DNA of 7,596 nt from Deltaproteobacteria bacterium (lineage in GTDB: Bacteria > Myxococcota > Polyangia > Polyangiales > B10-G4), in NCBI GenBank assembly GCA_019312705.1, contig JAFDCW010000191.1:1-7596 (forward strand), written 5' to 3'. The notes below the pieces were generated by a model, which worked only from the letters and a program-made list of their open reading frames with translations, searched no databases and was not told the origin of the DNA. Shown piece by piece: positions 4,576 through 7,596 of this stretch; within the stretch, counting starts at the first letter, position 1, and every line of letters starts with the position of its first letter. Both the position numbers and the translations under genes were made by a program.

Positions 4576-6498
4576 ATGGAGCTTCTGGTCTTTCCCTGGG
4601 CATTGCTCCTGACATCGGCGGCGTGCGGTGCGCCGCCGGCGCCGAGTCCCGGGCCCGTGGCCCACGGCCCCGGAGGCCCTCGAACCGAAGTCCCGGTCGC
4701 TGAAGCGTCTCCAGTCGGTGAAGTCGCGACCGCCCCGCCGCCCGACCGGGTCCACGAAGCTCCCCGCCACGCCCTCGCACCGCTCCTGGTCACCGACGCC
4801 GAGCTCTTGATGGCGCTCGATGCCGATGGGCTCGCGCTGCACGACATCCTGGGCGCAGAGGGGCCCAGCACCCGAGCCCTGCACCGAACGAGTTCTCACT
4901 ACCGCGCGTTCGTCGACCTCGTCGGCCTCGATGATTCGGTCGCGAGGTGGCGTGACCCCTCCGCACGCGTCGGGCTCTCTGCACGGCACCGTCTCTTCAA
5001 CCCCCGTTGGCTCAACCGCCACAGCACCCGCTTCGAGTTGGTGGCCATCGTCAATCGCATGGACCGCATTCATACGACCCCCGACGCGTGCGGTGAAGTG
5101 AGGCTGATCTACCGCCTAGCCTACGGAGAGGACCATGCGGGCTCACGTCTGCCGATGACCCTCAACGCGGTCTTCATCCAGAGCGGCGATTGCCCGGCCG
5201 TGGCGCGATGGTGGCTCGGCCTCGCCGATGCGCACGACCTCCACGCATCACTTCGTTCCGAGACCAGCCCCCTGGGGGGCGACCCGCGCCCGGCACGCCT
5301 CGAGGTGAACTTCCAGTCCGGGCGCTGGCCATCCGGCATTCGCCCTTCCCTCGGCGGTCACGCCGAGTACGTGCTCCGAGTCTTCCACTTCGAGGGCGAC
5401 CGGGTGGTCGTCGCGCCGCTGGAGAACACTCCCACTCAGCGCCTGGGCGGCCGTGGGCGCACCGAGTTGCGGCAGTGGCTCCGGGACAACGTCGCCGGGG
5501 TCGATGACGGCACGGCCATCCTGCCGGCGCCATTCCTCGCCGAGCGCAGCGTATCGGTGCACCCGCGTGGATTGTCGCGATATGCGAACCGTCCCTGGTC
5601 ACAGATCTTGCCCGATCCGGAAAGGCCCCCCGAAGGCGTCGACTTCGAGACTCTGTCTCTGGTCAGGTCCCAGGTCGGCCTCATGCGCCGCCTCGACGAG
5701 ATGTCGTGCAAGGGCTGCCATGCAACGCGCGCCCTGGCCGGCTTTCACATCCTCGGCGAAGACCGCCCCGGCACCAGCCCCCACAACGCCATCGAAGTTG
5801 GCATCAGCCCGCACTTGCTGCGCGAGCTCCCGTTTCGCGCCGATGTCCTGCGCGCCATCGCCGAAGAACGCCCCTTGCCCGCACGCCCCTTCGCGGACCG
5901 CGGGGCCTCGACGGGCCGCGTCGGCGACGCCTGCGGGCTCGGAGACCCGACCTTCGAGGCCTGGACCTGCGCCGAGGACAACGTCTGCAAGGACCGTCAC
6001 GGTGACGACGTCGGCGCCTGTGCCCCGGCCGATGGACCGCACGCCGGCGACGGGACCGAAGCGGGCCTGATGACCCGCGATCGCCGGGGCCTCCGGGACC
6101 GCATCCGCGGAGTTCGGACCGAAGCCTGTCTGCCCATCGACGATGGACCGGCCCGGGCGGCACCGAGCGCGAACGGATTTCCCAACGGCATCTGCGCCGC
6201 GCCCTGCGAGACCTTCGGCACCGTCGTCGGGGACCGCATCTGCGGCCCCGTCCCCAATGGCCAGGGCACACGCTTCGACGGTTTCACGCGCTGCCTATCG
6301 GAGCACCGCCAAAACTTCGACACCTGCCTCGGCGACGATGCCCACCCAACCTGGCTCAGACGCTGCGATCTCGATGACCCCTGCCGCGACGACTATCTCT
6401 GCGTCGCCGTCCCCGACGCACCCGAGGGGCAAGGCGCGTGCATGCCCCCGTACTTCCTCTTCCAAGTGCGCGTCGATGGCCACCTGGTCCCGGATTGA
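4576..6498 (+). CDS. Cys-rich probable lipoprotein with a single CxxCH (c-type heme-like) motif
   Basis: 640 aa from ATG 4576. The N-terminus MELLVFPWALLLTSAAC|G is a short signal with a near-consensus lipobox (Cys17, though Ser rather than Leu at -3). It lacks a basic n-region. GTG 4537 would add PRHLRAPR and is a real alternative; the frame is open to GTG 4471. A Pro/Ala-rich linker follows. The conserved-looking core has NRMDR (160-164), CGEVRLIYRLAY (172-183) and VFIQSGDC. CKGCH at 378-382 (5707-5721) matches the CxxCH heme-c attachment motif, followed by AGFHILGEDR with H391 as a possible ligand. The last ~160 residues carry 14 Cys in patterns such as ACGLGDPTFEAWTC and PCRDDYLC, ending PPYFLFQVRVDGH, so that region is probably disulfide-bonded. 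I recognise this architecture from uncharacterised secreted proteins of Gram-negative bacteria but know no function. Electron transfer or redox sensing in the envelope is inference. Heme attachment would need the cell's cytochrome-c maturation system, which is not in this window. Confidence 0.9.
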   Translation: MELLVFPWALLLTSAACGAPPAPSPGPVAHGPGGPRTEVPVAEASPVGEVATAPPPDRVHEAPRHALAPLLVTDAELLMALDADGLALHDILGAEGPSTRALHRTSSHYRAFVDLVGLDDSVARWRDPSARVGLSARHRLFNPRWLNRHSTRFELVAIVNRMDRIHTTPDACGEVRLIYRLAYGEDHAGSRLPMTLNAVFIQSGDCPAVARWWLGLADAHDLHASLRSETSPLGGDPRPARLEVNFQSGRWPSGIRPSLGGHAEYVLRVFHFEGDRVVVAPLENTPTQRLGGRGRTELRQWLRDNVAGVDDGTAILPAPFLAERSVSVHPRGLSRYANRPWSQILPDPERPPEGVDFETLSLVRSQVGLMRRLDEMSCKGCHATRALAGFHILGEDRPGTSPHNAIEVGISPHLLRELPFRADVLRAIAEERPLPARPFADRGASTGRVGDACGLGDPTFEAWTCAEDNVCKDRHGDDVGACAPADGPHAGDGTEAGLMTRDRRGLRDRIRGVRTEACLPIDDGPARAAPSANGFPNGICAAPCETFGTVVGDRICGPVPNGQGTRFDGFTRCLSEHRQNFDTCLGDDAHPTWLRRCDLDDPCRDDYLCVAVPDAPEGQGACMPPYFLFQVRVDGHLVPD

Positions 6499-6659
6499 CC
6501 CCCCATGACAGCCTCCGAATTCAACGAAGCCGACGGCACCAAGGGTCTCCGACTGAGTGGCGTGCATGGTGGTGACGACCCACACAACGTGGAGAGTGCC
6601 GGTGCATAGATCTCCCAGGGACATGCGCTCTCCGAGCGCAGCAAAACGGGGGAATTGCA
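6499..6659 (+). promoter_or_regulatory. 161-bp intergenic region with a leader hairpin
   Basis: No gene is supported here. A perfect 7-bp stem, TGCGCTC (6624-6630) and GAGCGCA (6634-6640), with a 3-nt loop TCC, ends 7 nt before the GGGGGA ribosome-binding sequence (6648-6653) of the next gene. It has no T-tract, so it is a poor terminator for the upstream gene. It could stabilise the leader or affect ribosome access. I found no convincing -35/-10 pair, although the gap is long enough for the downstream lipoprotein gene to have its own promoter. Confidence 0.4.
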
Positions 6660-7553
6660 ATGAGCACGACACTTCACATCGTATTGGCGGCGGCACTATT
6701 ATCGATCGGCGGATGCGGGGACGACACCACGCCGACGGACACCGGCGTCGCCGACACCGGCGTCGCCGACACTGGCGCCATGGACAGCAGCCCGACGGAC
6801 ACGGGGCCGACGGACAGCGGGAGCGGCGACACGGGCGATGCGATGCCGCCCTACGTGCCGGACTGGTCTTGCCTCGGCTCGGTTACCACTGGCACGCCGG
6901 CCGCGACCACCGCAGACGTCACCGTGACCCTCACCGACTTCGGCGCGAGCGGCCCGGCCGTGGGCGCCAGCGTTCAGTACTGCCCCTGGGACGACATCGC
7001 TTGCGCATCTCCGACGGACACTGGGACGACCGATTCCATGGGCATGGTGACGCTCACCCTACCGACCGACCCCAATCCGTACTGGGGTTTCGTCACGGTG
7101 AATCTGACCGGAACTCTGCTCCACGAGTACTACACCTCCACTCCCGTCGTGAACGACGCGAGCCCCTCGGCGGCGATCATCAATGAGACTGCGATCAACG
7201 TGATCGCCCTCGTCTTGGCAGAGACCCAGGACTACGACACGAACGGCGTGATCGGCCTGGGGGCGCTGGACTGTGCCAGTCGGCTCAGCAGCGGCATGCG
7301 GGTCGAGCTGACCACGGGTTCGGGCACCGCATTCTATGCGACCGAGGACGGCTCCTTTTCGGCAAGCTTGACCGAAACCAGCACCGTCGGTGTCTGGGGC
7401 GTGCTCAATGCCGCGCCGGGCGACTTCACCGCCACGGCTTTCCTCGGGGCAGACGCGACGCCCATCGCCACGATTAACTTCCGGGTGAAGGCGGGTCAGG
7501 TAGCGTCCCTCTTCATGTTCCCGACGCCTGACGGCGCCGCCTACACGCCCTGA
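6660..7553 (+). CDS. Lipoprotein with Asp-Thr-Gly linker and two carboxypeptidase-regulatory-like modules
   Basis: 297 aa. Residues 1-18 are a lipoprotein signal with a good lipobox (S-I-G-G-C, Cys19). Gly at +2 means no Asp inner-membrane retention signal at that position, so outer-membrane placement is likely. Residues 20-62 are a Thr/Asp/Gly linker with repeated DTG units. Residues 84-160 form a beta-rich module (VTVTLTDFGASGPAVGASVQ, then CPWDDIAC and TGTTDSMGMVTLTLP). The GA.V...C...D..C....TGTTD..G.VTL pattern resembles the carboxypeptidase regulatory-like, Ig-type fold. Residues 198-288 look like a second, more divergent copy (DCASRLSSGMRVEL, ending in INFRVKAGQVASLFMF). Cys 108 and 115 may pair, as may 71 and 205. 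The ATG start has GGGGGA 6 nt upstream. No enzymatic motif is visible; a surface-exposed binding or structural role is inferred. It follows the CxxCH lipoprotein on the same strand after 161 bp, so co-transcription is possible but not shown. Confidence 0.92.
   Translation: MSTTLHIVLAAALLSIGGCGDDTTPTDTGVADTGVADTGAMDSSPTDTGPTDSGSGDTGDAMPPYVPDWSCLGSVTTGTPAATTADVTVTLTDFGASGPAVGASVQYCPWDDIACASPTDTGTTDSMGMVTLTLPTDPNPYWGFVTVNLTGTLLHEYYTSTPVVNDASPSAAIINETAINVIALVLAETQDYDTNGVIGLGALDCASRLSSGMRVELTTGSGTAFYATEDGSFSASLTETSTVGVWGVLNAAPGDFTATAFLGADATPIATINFRVKAGQVASLFMFPTPDGAAYTP
6738..6782 (+). repeat. 15-bp direct repeats encoding the DTGVA linker
   Basis: GACACCGGCGTCGCC occurs twice in perfect tandem (6738-6752 and 6753-6767), followed by a degenerate third copy (6768-6782, GACACTGGCGCCATG). 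They encode DTGVA-DTGVA-DTGAM in the flexible linker after the lipidated Cys. Further DTG/DSG codons continue to about 6840 in less regular form. Confidence 0.8.
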
Positions 7554-7573
7554 GCCCCTCCGAAGGGGCGTGT
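7543..7573 (+). terminator. Candidate terminator with two alternative hairpins
   Basis: Just after the stop codon, GCCCCT (7554-7559) pairs with AGGGGC (7564-7569) around a CCGA loop. Alternatively ACACGCCC (7543-7550) pairs with GGGCGTGT (7566-7573), an 8-bp stem with a 15-nt loop. The two share the 7566-7569 strand, so they exclude each other. No T-tract follows before the window ends 23 bp later. Location supports a 3' end structure; the mechanism is uncertain. Confidence 0.4.
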
Positions 7574-7596
7574 GCCGCGGATGTACATAGGCAACG

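Noticed and set aside
3750..4871. 373-codon minus-strand frame across the 2TM gene and the lipoprotein start
   Set aside because: It is Arg/Gly-rich, spans two divergent genes and shows no domain. The 2TM frame explains the strand better.
6557..7186. Plus-strand Arg/His-rich frame overlapping the last lipoprotein
   Set aside because: Its RRRHRRRR-type composition is a frame-shifted reading of the DTG linker. The lipoprotein frame has a lipobox and ribosome-binding site.
1..7596. Hidden multi-gene system (defence, toxin-antitoxin, secretion or biosynthetic cluster)
   Set aside because: No effector, nuclease, reverse transcriptase, synthase or paired small genes are visible. Gene orientation changes repeatedly, and the genes are coaX plus envelope or unknown proteins.

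Overview
This is a very GC-rich bacterial window with short intergenic gaps. It looks like part of the chromosome of a myxobacterium-like organism (Myxococcota, formerly Deltaproteobacteria). That assignment is inferred from protein style: Lys/Pro/Ala-rich low-complexity proteins, lipoproteins with Asp-Thr-Gly linkers followed by carboxypeptidase-regulatory-like modules, and a large Cys-rich secreted protein with one CxxCH motif. I see no mobile element, CRISPR array, tRNA or rRNA.

Layout. Positions 1-194 hold the C-terminal end of a plus-strand gene with a TPR-like helix pair. Facing it is a tight minus-strand operon, read from 2057 down to 207: an unrecognised 179-aa protein, a 175-aa Lys/Pro/Ala-rich repeat protein, and coaX (type III pantothenate kinase, first step of coenzyme A synthesis). 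The first two genes overlap by 4 bp (GTGA), and 13 bp separate the second from coaX. A perfect TTGACA -35 hexamer lies upstream of the operon.

Divergent from the operon is a secreted 482-aa protein (2107-3555). It looks like a metalloprotease-type scaffold that has lost its HExxH zinc site. It converges on a minus-strand 2TM-domain membrane protein (3635-4456). Between them is a hairpin with a U-tract that suits termination of the 2TM gene.

Divergent from the 2TM gene are two plus-strand envelope genes: a ~640-aa probable lipoprotein with one CxxCH (c-type heme-like) motif and a disulfide-rich C-terminus (4576-6498), and a 297-aa lipoprotein with two predicted beta-sandwich modules (6660-7553).

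Apart from coaX, most genes encode envelope or uncharacterised proteins. I see no defence system, biosynthetic cluster or other obvious multi-gene system. The less ordinary items are the degenerate protease, the mono-CxxCH lipoprotein, and the 15-bp tandem repeat gene embedded in the coaX operon.
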